Origin: Desulfobacter sp.
GTDB lineage: Bacteria > Desulfobacterota > Desulfobacteria > Desulfobacterales > Desulfobacteraceae
Length of the DNA: 64,000 nt
Assembly (NCBI GenBank): GCA_028768545.1
Contig: CP054838.1
Location: forward strand, 3,583,001-3,647,000
Direction: 5' to 3'
In this document: positions 8,949-17,966 of the stretch, in pieces
Layout of the letters: every line of letters begins with the position of its first letter
Numbering within the stretch: the stretch's first letter is position 1
Program-made: the position numbers and the translations under genes
The notes under the pieces: generated by a model
Told to the model about the DNA's origin: nothing
Seen by the model: the letters and a program-made list of their open reading frames with translations, nothing else
Database searches by the model: none

Positions 8949-9497
8949 ATGAGCGATTTTTTAAGAAATCTGAGAAGTTCCCACAAAAAAGAGACCCCTG
9001 CCCAGAGGAAAAAGATGGATCCCCATTTTTATCCCCAGCCTGACCGGCGTATAATCCAGGACAGGCGACTTACCCAACCGCTTCCGCAATCAAAGGATAA
9101 CACTGATGTCAACCGGCAGATCAGTGATATCCTGCCCATGATTTTAGACAATTCAACCCTCATCGCCGAACAGGTTGAAAAAATGGCCACAATCAACGAG
9201 ATGATGGTTGAATCCAGAATTCGCCAGTACAATGCTGTGGCAGATTTTTTTGAAGGCCTGGGACAATTGATCCGTGAGACACCTCGGACAGGGATGCACA
9301 AGCCTCCAAAGGCGACAACCAGCTATACCTCAGGCACCCACTACACAAAAGACGATATCTTGTCCATCATCAATAAAATGAGGGACGAAGGCACCACCTT
9401 TGCCATTATTGCAGAATACCTAAAAGAAAAGGGCATACCCACCTTCTCCGGCAGGGGAGAGTGGCATGCCCAGACCATACACAGACTCTGCAAATAG
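8949..9497 (+). CDS. Protein of unknown function with recombinase-like C-terminal helix-turn-helix
   Basis: A 182-residue protein with a strong ribosome site (AGAGGAGA). The first 45 residues are basic and Pro-rich, then comes a predicted helical segment (about 50-100). The last 50 residues resemble the helical 'recombinase' segment of large serine recombinases: IIAEYLKEKGIPTFSGRGEW followed by HAQTIHRLC matches the pattern of that domain (IA..L...GIPT..G..W....V..I). There is no catalytic domain. It may bind DNA, but no function can be assigned. It stands alone, convergent with the TetR gene. Confidence 0.6.
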   Translation: MSDFLRNLRSSHKKETPAQRKKMDPHFYPQPDRRIIQDRRLTQPLPQSKDNTDVNRQISDILPMILDNSTLIAEQVEKMATINEMMVESRIRQYNAVADFFEGLGQLIRETPRTGMHKPPKATTSYTSGTHYTKDDILSIINKMRDEGTTFAIIAEYLKEKGIPTFSGRGEWHAQTIHRLCK

Positions 9498-9498
9498 A

Positions 9499-10128
9499 TT
9501 ATTGGGTTTTAAGCCCCTTGATAATCAGGTTAAAGGCGATTTTCAGCGTGGGTTTGACAAAATCCTTTTCATCGTTGAGCAATCGTTTGGAATCCACCCA
9601 TAAAACCACTCCGGCATAGGTGGCCCAGAGCACATCAGCCAGGGCCACTGGATGCTCTTTAATAAAAATACCGGTCTCAATCCCCTCCTTGACCACAGAA
9701 ATAATGGCGCCATGGGCCCTGGAGGAATATTTTTTAAGTTCCTGCATGACCTCATCGGAAAGATTTTGAAGGGTCTCTCCGGACTGAAGGTGAAAAAGAT
9801 TAATTAAAATACTTGAGTCATAGTCATAAACATCGATAAACACATCGCGAAATCGGCCGATCTTCTCCTCAACTGAAATGTCCTGACTCACCACCTTTTC
9901 AATCTCAGCCCCGAGATGGGCCAGGATATCAATTGACAGAGAGGTGTGAAGCTCTTCCTTGTTTTTAAAGTAAAGATACAGGGTTCCTGGACTCAGTTCC
10001 GCCTTGGAGGCGATCTCTTCCATGGTGGCAGAGTTGAACCCTTTAATGGAGAACACTTCCCGGGCCGCCACAAGAATTTCCTGGCGGCGACGTTCCTTTT
10101 CCCTTTGTTTTCGTTCATATATGCCCAT
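9499..10128 (-). CDS. TetR/AcrR-family transcriptional regulator
   Basis: From the ATG at 10128 the protein has 209 residues. The N-terminal DNA-binding domain is clear: RRQEILVAAREVFSIKGFN, then ATMEEIASKAELSPGTLYLYF, with helix 3 ending in LYLYFKNKEEL. The C-terminal ligand domain is unassigned. AGAGG lies 6 bases upstream of this start, which is why it is preferred over an ATG 33 bases earlier. It is divergent from the acetyl-CoA hydrolase/GNAT gene and may repress it and itself from the shared 216-base region; that is inference. Confidence 0.87.
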   Translation of the reverse strand: MGIYERKQREKERRRQEILVAAREVFSIKGFNSATMEEIASKAELSPGTLYLYFKNKEELHTSLSIDILAHLGAEIEKVVSQDISVEEKIGRFRDVFIDVYDYDSSILINLFHLQSGETLQNLSDEVMQELKKYSSRAHGAIISVVKEGIETGIFIKEHPVALADVLWATYAGVVLWVDSKRLLNDEKDFVKPTLKIAFNLIIKGLKTQ

Positions 10129-10344
10129 ACCGGACCTCTTTATTTTTTGAACAGCATTCATAAACTACACAACAGCACAGATAGATACAAAACTATGGTA
10201 AAAATCTCAAGGAAAAGATGAAAGAAAGAAAATTTAATCTGATTTTTAATTTATTTTTTCTAAACTTTTACCAAGGACCGTCTCTTTTGTATTCACATCC
10301 AGGCCTTTTTCGACTATTATAATCAAAAAAAAGGAGAGGTAAAT

Positions 10345-12261
10345 ATGACTAAAGCAACCTATTGGGCTGATTCCTACGTGGATAAACTATGTTCCGCCCA
10401 GGAAGCCCTTCAGCATATACGTCCCGGGCAAAGGGTGTTTATCGGATCTTCATGCGGAGAACCCCAGCACCTGGTCAATGAACTGTCCGAAATTTCCTCT
10501 AGATTTACCGACCTTGAAATTGTAAGGCTTTTGAGCATTGAAAGCGGCCCGCTCACCCTCATTGCCAACCAATCCCATTCCCAACAATTTAATATCCGTT
10601 CCTTTTACCTGGGGTCAGGATCCCCGAGTATTATTCGGAAAAACCAGCGGTTTATCACCCCGGCCAACCTCTCCCAGATTCCCCATCTGTTCAAGTCAGG
10701 ACTCATGCCCCTGAATGCCGCCCTGATCCAGGCATCTCCCCCGGACGATTTCGGATGGATGAGCTTAGGGATTTCCGTGGATATCAACCTGTCCGCCTGT
10801 GAAAGCGCAGACATTGTCATCTGCCAGATCAACCCCAATATGCCCAGGGTCCTGGGAAGAAGCTTTATCCACGTCAATGATGTTGACCATATTGTAGAGC
10901 ACGAAGAAGATCTGCTCACCATACGGCCGCTGCCCGAGCTTGAAACCGCCAATATTATTGCCAGACATATTTCAAGACTCATTGAAGACGGATCCACGCT
11001 TCAAACCAGTCTCGGGGTAACCAATGAGGCCACCATGGTCTGTCTGGCTGAAAAAAACGATATCGGCATCCACTCCCAATACCTGTCCAATTCCATCATG
11101 CGGCTGTTTTCCATCGGGGTGATCACCAACAAACGAAAGGGATTTAACGACGGAAAGCTTGTGGCAGGATCTGCCGTGGGGTCAAACCTGCTCTATGAAT
11201 TTTTGGATGACAACCCCTCCATTGAATTCCACCCCTCAGACTATATCAACAATCCCGGGATCATCGGCCGCCATAACCGCGTGGTGACCCTGAACACGGC
11301 CATTGCCATTGATCTTACAGGCCAGGTCGCGGCAGATGCCCTGCCCTTTAACAATTACACCGGCATTAACGGACTTTTGGACTTTACAAGGGGCGCTGCC
11401 ATGTCTGAAAACGGGAAATCCATTCTCATGATGACCTCGACCTCAGATCACGGCCGGCAAAGCCGTATTATTCCATCCATGGACAATACCGCAGTGGTGG
11501 TGCCAAGGGGAGATGTCCAGTTTGTGGCCACGGAATACGGGGTGGTAAACCTGTACGGAAAAACCCTCCAGGAAAGGGCCATGGCCCTGGTCTCCATCGC
11601 CCATCCCGATTTTCGGGATGAGCTTTTTGCCAAGGCAAAGGAACTGGACCTCATTGACAAGGAACGCAAATTCAAGCAGGCCATTAAAGGGGTCTACCCT
11701 CTAAAATACGAAGAACACATGGTCATCAACGGGATCGCTATTACCATCCGTCCGGCCAAGCCCGTGGATGAAAGAAGCATTCAGGAACACTATTACACCA
11801 TGAACAGAGGAGACATTGTCTCAAGATTCTTCCACGAGAAAAAAAGCTTTGTCCATGACCAGATCGAAACCACCTATGAAATTGATTATATCAATGATCT
11901 CACCATTGTGGCCACCATTGGAGAGCTTGGATTTGAAAAGATTGTTGCCGTGGGCGAATATTTCAGCAACACCATCATTAACATGGCCGAGGTGGCCTAT
12001 TCCGTGTCCAAGGAATACCAGGGCATGGGCATTGCCAAAATCCTTCAAAAAAAACTGGCAAGGGCAGCCATTGACAACGGCATCAAGGGGCTGATTGCCT
12101 ACACATCCCCCCAGAACAAAGGAATGATCCGCCTTTTTAACAAATTGCCCTATGAAATCAAGACGGAAAAGGATGATGATATGCTCATCCTCAACTGCCT
12201 GTTTTCAGAACCGGCGGACAAGGAAAATCCCTCCATCCAGTCGATCATGCCCATGGGATAG
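10345..12261 (+). CDS. Acetyl-CoA hydrolase/CoA-transferase fused to a GNAT domain
   Basis: A 638-residue fusion. Residues about 10-440 are an acetyl-CoA hydrolase/transferase of the CoA-transferase superfamily, with FNDGKLVAGSAVGSNLLYEF near 269, the catalytic-region segment FVATEYGVVNLYGKTLQERA near 395, and AHPDFRDEL. Residues about 465-625 are a GNAT acyltransferase domain, with the acetyl-CoA pyrophosphate loop V-SKEYQGMGIAKILQKKL near 555. This two-domain architecture is known in anaerobic bacteria. It probably moves or releases CoA from short acyl-CoA; the GNAT target is unknown. GGAGAGG precedes the ATG and an intrinsic terminator follows. Confidence 0.87.
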   Translation: MTKATYWADSYVDKLCSAQEALQHIRPGQRVFIGSSCGEPQHLVNELSEISSRFTDLEIVRLLSIESGPLTLIANQSHSQQFNIRSFYLGSGSPSIIRKNQRFITPANLSQIPHLFKSGLMPLNAALIQASPPDDFGWMSLGISVDINLSACESADIVICQINPNMPRVLGRSFIHVNDVDHIVEHEEDLLTIRPLPELETANIIARHISRLIEDGSTLQTSLGVTNEATMVCLAEKNDIGIHSQYLSNSIMRLFSIGVITNKRKGFNDGKLVAGSAVGSNLLYEFLDDNPSIEFHPSDYINNPGIIGRHNRVVTLNTAIAIDLTGQVAADALPFNNYTGINGLLDFTRGAAMSENGKSILMMTSTSDHGRQSRIIPSMDNTAVVVPRGDVQFVATEYGVVNLYGKTLQERAMALVSIAHPDFRDELFAKAKELDLIDKERKFKQAIKGVYPLKYEEHMVINGIAITIRPAKPVDERSIQEHYYTMNRGDIVSRFFHEKKSFVHDQIETTYEIDYINDLTIVATIGELGFEKIVAVGEYFSNTIINMAEVAYSVSKEYQGMGIAKILQKKLARAAIDNGIKGLIAYTSPQNKGMIRLFNKLPYEIKTEKDDDMLILNCLFSEPADKENPSIQSIMPMG

Positions 12262-12304
12262 ACAAACCGGTTAACCATAGGTATTTAAAATAAGACAAGA
12301 TATA

Positions 12305-12334
12305 AAATGGCTGTGATCGAACAGCCATTTTTTT
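12305..12334. terminator. Bidirectional intrinsic terminator
   Basis: A perfect 10-bp stem, AAATGGCTGT (12305-12314) and ACAGCCATTT (12321-12330), with loop GATCGA and a run of Ts after it (As before it). It sits between the convergent GNAT-fusion gene and rlmD and can serve both strands. Confidence 0.88.
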
Positions 12335-12348
12335 GTCTTGGATATGTT

Positions 12349-13737
12349 TTATTTTCTAACCAACAGGGCCACAGATTCAATGTGATAGGTATGGGGAAAC
12401 ATGTCCACGGGTGTGACTTCCAGCACAGCATACCGGGTGGAAAGCATTTCAAGATCCCGGGCCAGGGTGGCAGGATTGCACGAGACATAGACGATTTTTT
12501 CAGGAGAATGGGCAAGGACCTGGCCCACCACATCTTTGTGCATGCCCACCCGGGGCGGATCTATGATCATCACATCCGGTTTTTCAGGAACCTTGTGCAA
12601 TACATCCTTGATATCCCCTTCAAAAAATTCGCAATTGTCAATTTGATTGAGACGGACATTTTCCCTGGCATCCATGACCGCAGAAGGGACAATTTCAATG
12701 CCATAGACTTTTTTGGCCTGATTGGAGAGCCAGATGGGAATGGTACCCGTGCCCGAATAAAGATCCAAAACAATTTCAGATCCTGTCAAACAGGCATAAT
12801 CTCTTACCTTGGCATACAATTTTTCACAGGACCGGGTATTGGTCTGGAAAAAAGAGTTGGCGGAAATTTTAAACTGAAAATCCCCAAGCTTTTCCATGAT
12901 ATGATCCTGGCCGTGGATGAGAATTTCCTCTTTGCCTGCAGAAACCCCGGATTTTGAATCGGTGATATTGTTCATGACCGAACCGATATTGGGATACTTG
13001 TCAGCTAAAAGCCGGCCAAGTTCAGATACCACATCCAAATTTTTTTCCCGGGTCACAATATTGACCATCCAGGAATCATGGGCCACGGAATGGCGCAGCA
13101 TTAAAAACCGCCAGAACCCCTCGTGGTTTCTCAAATGATAGGCAGGCAGGCCAGAGGCTTTGATAAAGGTTCTGACATCATCTAAAATCTGGTTGCCCAT
13201 GGCCGGCATGATTTCGCATTGCCGGATATCAATGACCTTGTCAAAGGTGCCCGGCACATGAAGACCAATGCCGAAATCCTTTTTTATATTTTCATCAGCC
13301 AGTTCATCCGGCATGAGCCAGCGCTGGGATGAGCAGGAAAACTCCATCTTGTTCCGGTACTCGTAAATGGGGTCCGAGGGGATCACATCCAATACCCTGG
13401 CATCCTTGAGCCGGCCGATATGGGCCAGGGATTCAGTGACATGGCGTTTTTTATATTCAAGCTGCCAGTCATAGGGCAGCTGCTGCCACTTGCATCCCCC
13501 GCAAAAATTACAATAGGCACACCGGCCCTGTTCCCGCAGAGGGGAAGGGGTTAAAATTTTGATCAGTTTTCCCTCTGCCCAGGATTTTTTTTTCTTTACA
13601 ATTTTGACAAAGGCAAGATCGCCTGGCACACATCGGTCAATGAACACGGGAAACCCGTCCGGTTTGGCAAGGCCCTTGCCGCCAAAGGCCAGATCAATTA
13701 TTTCCAGCTCATATGTTTTTCTTTTTTTTACAGCCAT
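12349..13737 (-). CDS. rlmD: 23S rRNA (uracil-C5)-methyltransferase, RlmD/TrmA family
   Basis: A 462-residue protein with an N-terminal TRAM domain (YELEIIDLAFGGKGLAK), a Fe-S cluster segment CAYCNFCGGCKWQQL near residue 75, the RNA-binding stretch ANSFFQTNT near 295, SAM motif LDLYSGTGTIPIWLS near 325, and the catalytic Cys in VSCNPATLARDL near 418. The family methylates C5 of uridine in rRNA or tRNA; RlmD acts on U1939. The exact target (RlmD or the related RlmCD) is uncertain. Confidence 0.85.
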   Translation of the reverse strand: MAVKKRKTYELEIIDLAFGGKGLAKPDGFPVFIDRCVPGDLAFVKIVKKKKSWAEGKLIKILTPSPLREQGRCAYCNFCGGCKWQQLPYDWQLEYKKRHVTESLAHIGRLKDARVLDVIPSDPIYEYRNKMEFSCSSQRWLMPDELADENIKKDFGIGLHVPGTFDKVIDIRQCEIMPAMGNQILDDVRTFIKASGLPAYHLRNHEGFWRFLMLRHSVAHDSWMVNIVTREKNLDVVSELGRLLADKYPNIGSVMNNITDSKSGVSAGKEEILIHGQDHIMEKLGDFQFKISANSFFQTNTRSCEKLYAKVRDYACLTGSEIVLDLYSGTGTIPIWLSNQAKKVYGIEIVPSAVMDARENVRLNQIDNCEFFEGDIKDVLHKVPEKPDVMIIDPPRVGMHKDVVGQVLAHSPEKIVYVSCNPATLARDLEMLSTRYAVLEVTPVDMFPHTYHIESVALLVRK

Positions 13738-13833
13738 TTTAGTATATATTTTACCTGATTTTATTCTTCAATTAACAGTCAAGTTTCTATTATAAAACAG
13801 ATATTCGTACAGGAAAATTAAAATAAAAACAAG

Positions 13834-14568
13834 ATGAAAACCATAGATACTCAGTTTAATGCAGATACGCTTGTGCTCAAAGGAAAACTTCATTTGCCTG
13901 ACACCCCGAATCCTCCCCTTGTTGTGGGCTCCCACGGCCTTGAAGGCACAATGAATTCAGCCAAGCAGCAGGTTCTGGCAAAGATTTTACCTGAAAACGG
14001 AATGGCTTTTTTCCGTTTTGACCACCGCGGGTGCGGCCAAAGCCAGGGCGACTTTGTCAAAGATACCTCCCTGGATCTGAGGACCCGGGATCTTGCCGCT
14101 GCCGTGAATCATCTTATGGGGCTCGGCCTGACCTCAAACCACCTTGCCCTGTTCGGATCAAGCATAGGCGGGGCCACCTGCATCAACTCCTGGGAAACGC
14201 TTGAACTCATGGGAAGGCCTCCCATGGGCGGGGTGCTCTGCGCATCCCCTGTGAAAAGCCAAACCATTAAAAACATCCCCACCCAGGCCAATGGCAACCG
14301 CCCGGCCCTGCCCATGGCCTTTTTTGAAAAAAACCTGCTCTTTGACATTCTGGGCAAGGCCAAACACCTTCACCATGTTATGATATTTCACGGGGATAAA
14401 GATGAAATTGTGCCCATATCCAATGCCCAAGACCTGTTTAACACCATTCAGTCTCCCAAAGAGCGAATTATCCACAAAAACGGAACACACCAGATGACCC
14501 ACCCTTCAGATCAGACAGATTTTGAAGTCCGGGCCCTGGCCTGGTATCAACAGATTTTTAGTCTTTAG
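13834..14568 (+). CDS. Alpha/beta hydrolase
   Basis: A 244-residue serine hydrolase with HGLEGTMNSAK (oxyanion region) near residue 34, FRFDHRGCGQSQGDF near 64, nucleophile elbow GSSIGG near 108, acid DKDEIVP near 190 and His in NGTHQM near 214. The profile resembles small carboxylesterases/acylpeptide-hydrolase-like enzymes. The substrate is unknown. It is divergent from rlmD and stands alone. Confidence 0.8.
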   Translation: MKTIDTQFNADTLVLKGKLHLPDTPNPPLVVGSHGLEGTMNSAKQQVLAKILPENGMAFFRFDHRGCGQSQGDFVKDTSLDLRTRDLAAAVNHLMGLGLTSNHLALFGSSIGGATCINSWETLELMGRPPMGGVLCASPVKSQTIKNIPTQANGNRPALPMAFFEKNLLFDILGKAKHLHHVMIFHGDKDEIVPISNAQDLFNTIQSPKERIIHKNGTHQMTHPSDQTDFEVRALAWYQQIFSL

Positions 14569-14686
14569 CCCGAAATTTTCATAACCTGAAGGTCAGAAAC
14601 TGACAATTAGGGACAACTGGATATTAATATCTTTAAATACAGCAGGTTATAATTGATTACCAAGCCAATTCCAAGGGGGGCCGCCT

Positions 14687-15919
14687 TTAATCTTGGGACA
14701 GTTCTCTTCTGAGCAATTCCAAAGCCGTGGCTGCAAACAATAACTTGTTTTTTGCCCTGTCCCCGGTATTCAGGACAAACCTGCGGCCAGAGGCCCCGTC
14801 AGGGCCTGCCACCCCGATACAGACCGTTCCCACAGGTTTTTCATCGCTTCCGCCGCCCGGCCCTGCAATGCCTGTGGTGGACACGGCCCAATCTGATTTT
14901 CCGGCCTTGCGCGCCCCTTGGGCCATTTCAACGGCCGTTTGCTCATGGACGGCCCCATGGGCCTCCAATGTGGATGGGCTTACCTTTAAGATATCCATTT
15001 TTGCCGTGTTGGCATAGGTAATGGCGGAAAATAAAAAATAATCAGAGGCCCCGGCCACATCTGTAATCAAATTTGCAATCAGTCCCCCGGTGCAGGACTC
15101 GGCAATGCTCAGGGTCTGCCCTTTTTCGGCCAGAAGGCGGCCTGTTTCCTGGGCCAGGGTCAATCCCTCGGTTGAAATCACCTTTCTGCCCAACTGAGCC
15201 ATGACCCAGTCCCTGGGGGCTGCCATCTCCTGGTCAGAGGCATGTGAAGCCATGATCTTGACCTCGATCATGGGAAACCTGGCCCTGAATCCCAGAACAA
15301 ATCCGGGAAATTTTAAGGCAAATTTCTCAAGCTTGGATCCCACCATTGACTCGGCAAGTCCAAATACCATGAGACGCTCAATTTTAATTTGGCCCGAATC
15401 TCCTGTCATCTTGCGCAGATCGGGCCTGATCACCATCTTAAACATCTGCTGCATTTCCAAAGGCACCCCCGGCATAAAGAAAAACCGGCATTGGGCAATT
15501 TTCATTTCAAACCCGGGCGCTGTTCCCCAGTCATTTTCAATCACCCGGGCATCTAAGGGCAGCATGGCCTGTTTTTCATTGGCCTTGGAAAAGGGGTATC
15601 CTTTTTTTTTAAAATAGGATTTCATGGAGCTGAGGGCATGGAGGTTGAGTTCGATATCCTTGCCTGCGGCCACAGCGCAGGCCTGGGCGGTCAAATCATC
15701 GCAGGTGGGCCCAAGGCCTCCTGTCACCAGGCAGATATCCACCCTTGCCCCGATGGCTTTAAGAACGGAACTGATCTTTGACAGATCATCTCCCACTGCC
15801 GTGATCCGTGACACGGCAATGCCTGCATCCTTGAGCCGCCGGCATAAAAAACGGCTGTTGGTATCCGTGATATCTCCGAGCAGGACCTCGTCTCCTGTGG
15901 AAAGAATTTCTGCAATCAT
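14687..15919 (-). CDS. cinA: CinA, nicotinamide-nucleotide amidohydrolase family
   Basis: A 410-residue protein with both CinA domains: the N-terminal MoCF/COG1058 domain (ILSTGDEVLLGDITDTNSRF; VTGGLGPTCDDLT near 66) and the C-terminal amidase domain (AESCTGGLIANLITDVAGAS near 275; TTGIAGPGGGSDEKPVGTV near 350). The C-terminal domain deamidates NMN to NaMN in pyridine nucleotide recycling. Its ATG overlaps the stop of the upstream radical SAM gene (ATGA), so the two are translationally coupled. Confidence 0.93.
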   Translation of the reverse strand: MIAEILSTGDEVLLGDITDTNSRFLCRRLKDAGIAVSRITAVGDDLSKISSVLKAIGARVDICLVTGGLGPTCDDLTAQACAVAAGKDIELNLHALSSMKSYFKKKGYPFSKANEKQAMLPLDARVIENDWGTAPGFEMKIAQCRFFFMPGVPLEMQQMFKMVIRPDLRKMTGDSGQIKIERLMVFGLAESMVGSKLEKFALKFPGFVLGFRARFPMIEVKIMASHASDQEMAAPRDWVMAQLGRKVISTEGLTLAQETGRLLAEKGQTLSIAESCTGGLIANLITDVAGASDYFLFSAITYANTAKMDILKVSPSTLEAHGAVHEQTAVEMAQGARKAGKSDWAVSTTGIAGPGGGSDEKPVGTVCIGVAGPDGASGRRFVLNTGDRAKNKLLFAATALELLRRELSQD

Positions 15920-17454
15920 TTTTCTGTCTCCAAATCGTTGAAAAACATGGCATGGTTGGATGAAAAAAAGGCAGGATTTTTCCTGAATCGAGACCCCACC
16001 CCCAGCTGTTTTTTAAATTCTTTGTCTAAAAAGGATTTCACATGGCGGCGGTCCCATCCCTTGGGATGATCAAAATTCAAATACAAGGACAGGTCCCCAT
16101 GGTAAAATTCTGTTGTTTTAAGCCCCTTTGCATCCTGACTGAACTTGGGCAGGTTAAATACGGCAAGGTTGAGATAATCCATATTATTCTGGTGAACTTT
16201 GACATAGTCAAGGGTCTTTTTCGCAGCTGCCTCATCTTCAAAGCTGGTGCCGAACAGCAGATAAACAAAGGTTAAAATCCCTGCCTTTTTGAGATTTTCA
16301 AGGGTCTTGGATGCCAAAGACAAGTTTGTACCCTTGCCCATTTCATCCAAAACATCCTGGTCACCGGATTCAAGGCCGAGCTTGAGCATTTCACAACCGC
16401 TGTTTTTTAAGCCAAGGCAGAAGTTCAGATCTGCAAAATCCCTTTCAAACCGCACAAATCCGTACCATTTAAAGGGGAATTGTCTTTTGGACATGACCTT
16501 TAAAAGCGCCGGGGTCACGGCGTTATCAATAAAATGGACGACCTCAGGCCCATGGTTAAGACCTAAAGAATCCAGGTCCTGGATTACCTTGGAGGCCCGC
16601 TGGGCACTGTAGGGTCTTGTCTCGGCCCGTTCAGGACAAAACCGGCATTTGCTCCAATAACAGCCGATGGATGCCCTGAAAGGCAGAATCCGGGCCGGCG
16701 CAATATAGTCATGATTGTCAACAAATTCATAATCAGGCACATAATGTTTTTTATCCACATTGCCTGCCCCCAGCAATTTCAGCAAAGGCTGCTCCCCTTC
16801 TCCGGGGATCATCACATCAATGAGATCTGAAAACGGATTGTTAAAGTCCGGCCGGCTCATCCAGGAGGAGATCAGTCCGCCTCCCATGACCAATTTTTTT
16901 TCAGGAAAATTTTTCTGGATCCAGCCGGCCAGGGCAAAACTGACCAGGGCCTGGTTCAAAAAACAAAGGGATATTCCCACCCAGGGGCTATCCCATGAAA
17001 GGATCAAGGGCCTGATTTTTTCCTCAAAAAAGGGGTAAAAGGGATTTTCTTTAAAGGTTGCAGCACTTGTGAGCAGCCCCTTTGAATCCACCGAGGAAAG
17101 CTGATTGTCCGAGTAGTCACTCAGGGTGATCCTGAACCGGTTTGGATCGCAGGACATGGTCAGCAGCCGGTTTAAATCATAGACCCGCTGATGGTAGCGG
17201 TCCATATTCTTATACAGGCCCGGGTCTTTCAAATCCCCAAAAATGGCCTCTTTATTTTTCAGCGCCCTCCGGGTCCAGGAATCATCTGCCTTGACATCTG
17301 AAAGGCAGACAGAATCAATCAAAAAGCGCAACCCGTCAACATTGGCATCAAAGACCTTGCAGTCTATGTTGTTTGATTTGAGGGCCGATGAAAGCAGGGC
17401 AACCCCTGCCGGGGGTTCACAGGGCTTGGCAGCCGGGGGAAATATTAAAAGCAT
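15916..17454 (-). CDS. Radical SAM protein with N-terminal B12-binding-like domain
   Basis: A 512-residue protein. The N-terminal part (LIFPPAAKPCEPPAGVALLSSAL) looks like the B12-binding/Rossmann domain common in this group. The radical SAM core starts near residue 250 with IGCYWSKCRFCPE, so the cluster cysteines are spaced CX4CX2C, a known variant of the usual CX3CX2C. Downstream come KLGLESGDQDVLDEMGKGTN and FVYLLFGTSFEDE, typical of the barrel. The substrate is unknown. It overlaps cinA by 4 bases. Confidence 0.82.
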   Translation of the reverse strand: MLLIFPPAAKPCEPPAGVALLSSALKSNNIDCKVFDANVDGLRFLIDSVCLSDVKADDSWTRRALKNKEAIFGDLKDPGLYKNMDRYHQRVYDLNRLLTMSCDPNRFRITLSDYSDNQLSSVDSKGLLTSAATFKENPFYPFFEEKIRPLILSWDSPWVGISLCFLNQALVSFALAGWIQKNFPEKKLVMGGGLISSWMSRPDFNNPFSDLIDVMIPGEGEQPLLKLLGAGNVDKKHYVPDYEFVDNHDYIAPARILPFRASIGCYWSKCRFCPERAETRPYSAQRASKVIQDLDSLGLNHGPEVVHFIDNAVTPALLKVMSKRQFPFKWYGFVRFERDFADLNFCLGLKNSGCEMLKLGLESGDQDVLDEMGKGTNLSLASKTLENLKKAGILTFVYLLFGTSFEDEAAAKKTLDYVKVHQNNMDYLNLAVFNLPKFSQDAKGLKTTEFYHGDLSLYLNFDHPKGWDRRHVKSFLDKEFKKQLGVGSRFRKNPAFFSSNHAMFFNDLETEK

Positions 17455-17683
17455 GATAAAGCATCGTTTCCGTCATTCCGGTTAAAATCGCCCTTTTGTA
17501 TCATATTCTGATTCAATTCACACCTTGAATTTTCACTCTCTTTACCCGGATGGGTATTACCCATGCCGGCGTTTATCTTCATCCCTATGTGCAAGCTGTC
17601 GGCCATCATCTTTGCAACCTGCTGGCCGTCATCCCCCTTAAAAAGAAAAACCCGTTCCGTTTCTTTAAACAGAAACATTTGTC

Positions 17684-17712
17684 TTGACAATCGGCCAAAA
17701 AGCCTTTAATTT
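17684..17712 (+). promoter_or_regulatory. Sigma-70-type promoter of the trp operon
   Basis: TTGACA at 17684-17689, a 17-base spacer, and TAATTT at 17707-17712. Transcription would start near 17719, just upstream of the leader peptide's ribosome site (GAGAGGA). The position relative to the leader peptide and attenuator supports the call. Confidence 0.7.
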
Positions 17713-17747
17713 ACCCTTTAACAGATCAAAAAGGCAGAGAGGAAAAA

Positions 17748-17849
17748 ATGAACTTCATTGGATGCAAATACCACCTTAGATGGCAAAAAAACTGGCAGGC
17801 AATGCCTTGCTGGTTTTTGCTGCTGCATCTTTTTTCAAACAGGATCTGA
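17748..17849 (+). CDS. trpL: trp operon leader peptide
   Basis: A 33-codon reading frame behind GAGAGGAAAAA, too short for most gene finders. It contains three Trp codons (17781, 17793 and 17811), a very high share for a rare amino acid. Codon 17811-17813 lies just before the first pairing segment of the attenuator. Stalling here when charged tRNA-Trp is scarce would favour the antiterminator and let transcription reach trpE. The peptide itself probably has no other role. Confidence 0.83.
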   Translation: MNFIGCKYHLRWQKNWQAMPCWFLLLHLFSNRI

Positions 17850-17942
17850 CCTTAAAAGATATTAGCTGCAGCAGCCGAAACCCAACCATGGTGCTGTTGC
17901 AGTCCCAAGGCTGCATAAAAGATTATGCCGGCCTTTTTTTTT
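17819..17942 (+). promoter_or_regulatory. trp attenuator: alternative hairpins
   Basis: Segment 1 GCTGCTGCA (17819-17827) pairs perfectly with segment 2 TGCAGCAGC (17867-17875). Segment 2 can instead pair with GCTGTTGCAG (17893-17902), or, through GCAGCC (17871-17876), with GGCTGC (17909-17914), which is part of the terminator's 5' arm. The terminator is AAGGC-T-GCATAA (17907-17918) with TTATGC-CG-GCCTT (17923-17935), followed by seven more Ts to 17942. These are the mutually exclusive structures expected of ribosome-mediated attenuation. Pairings were drawn by eye; energies were not calculated. Confidence 0.78.
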
Positions 17943-17966
17943 GATGCTTTGTTTAGGAAAAACCCA

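Noticed and set aside
12307..12957. A 216-codon plus-strand frame opposite rlmD
   Set aside because: Antisense shadow; it begins inside the bidirectional terminator.
17445..17690. An 81-codon minus-strand frame upstream of the radical SAM gene
   Set aside because: It starts with TTG, has no ribosome site, overlaps the radical SAM start and reaches into the trp promoter region; composition is not protein-like.
17799..17810. AGGCAATGCCT as a hairpin in the trp leader
   Set aside because: The loop would be a single base, so it cannot form as drawn.
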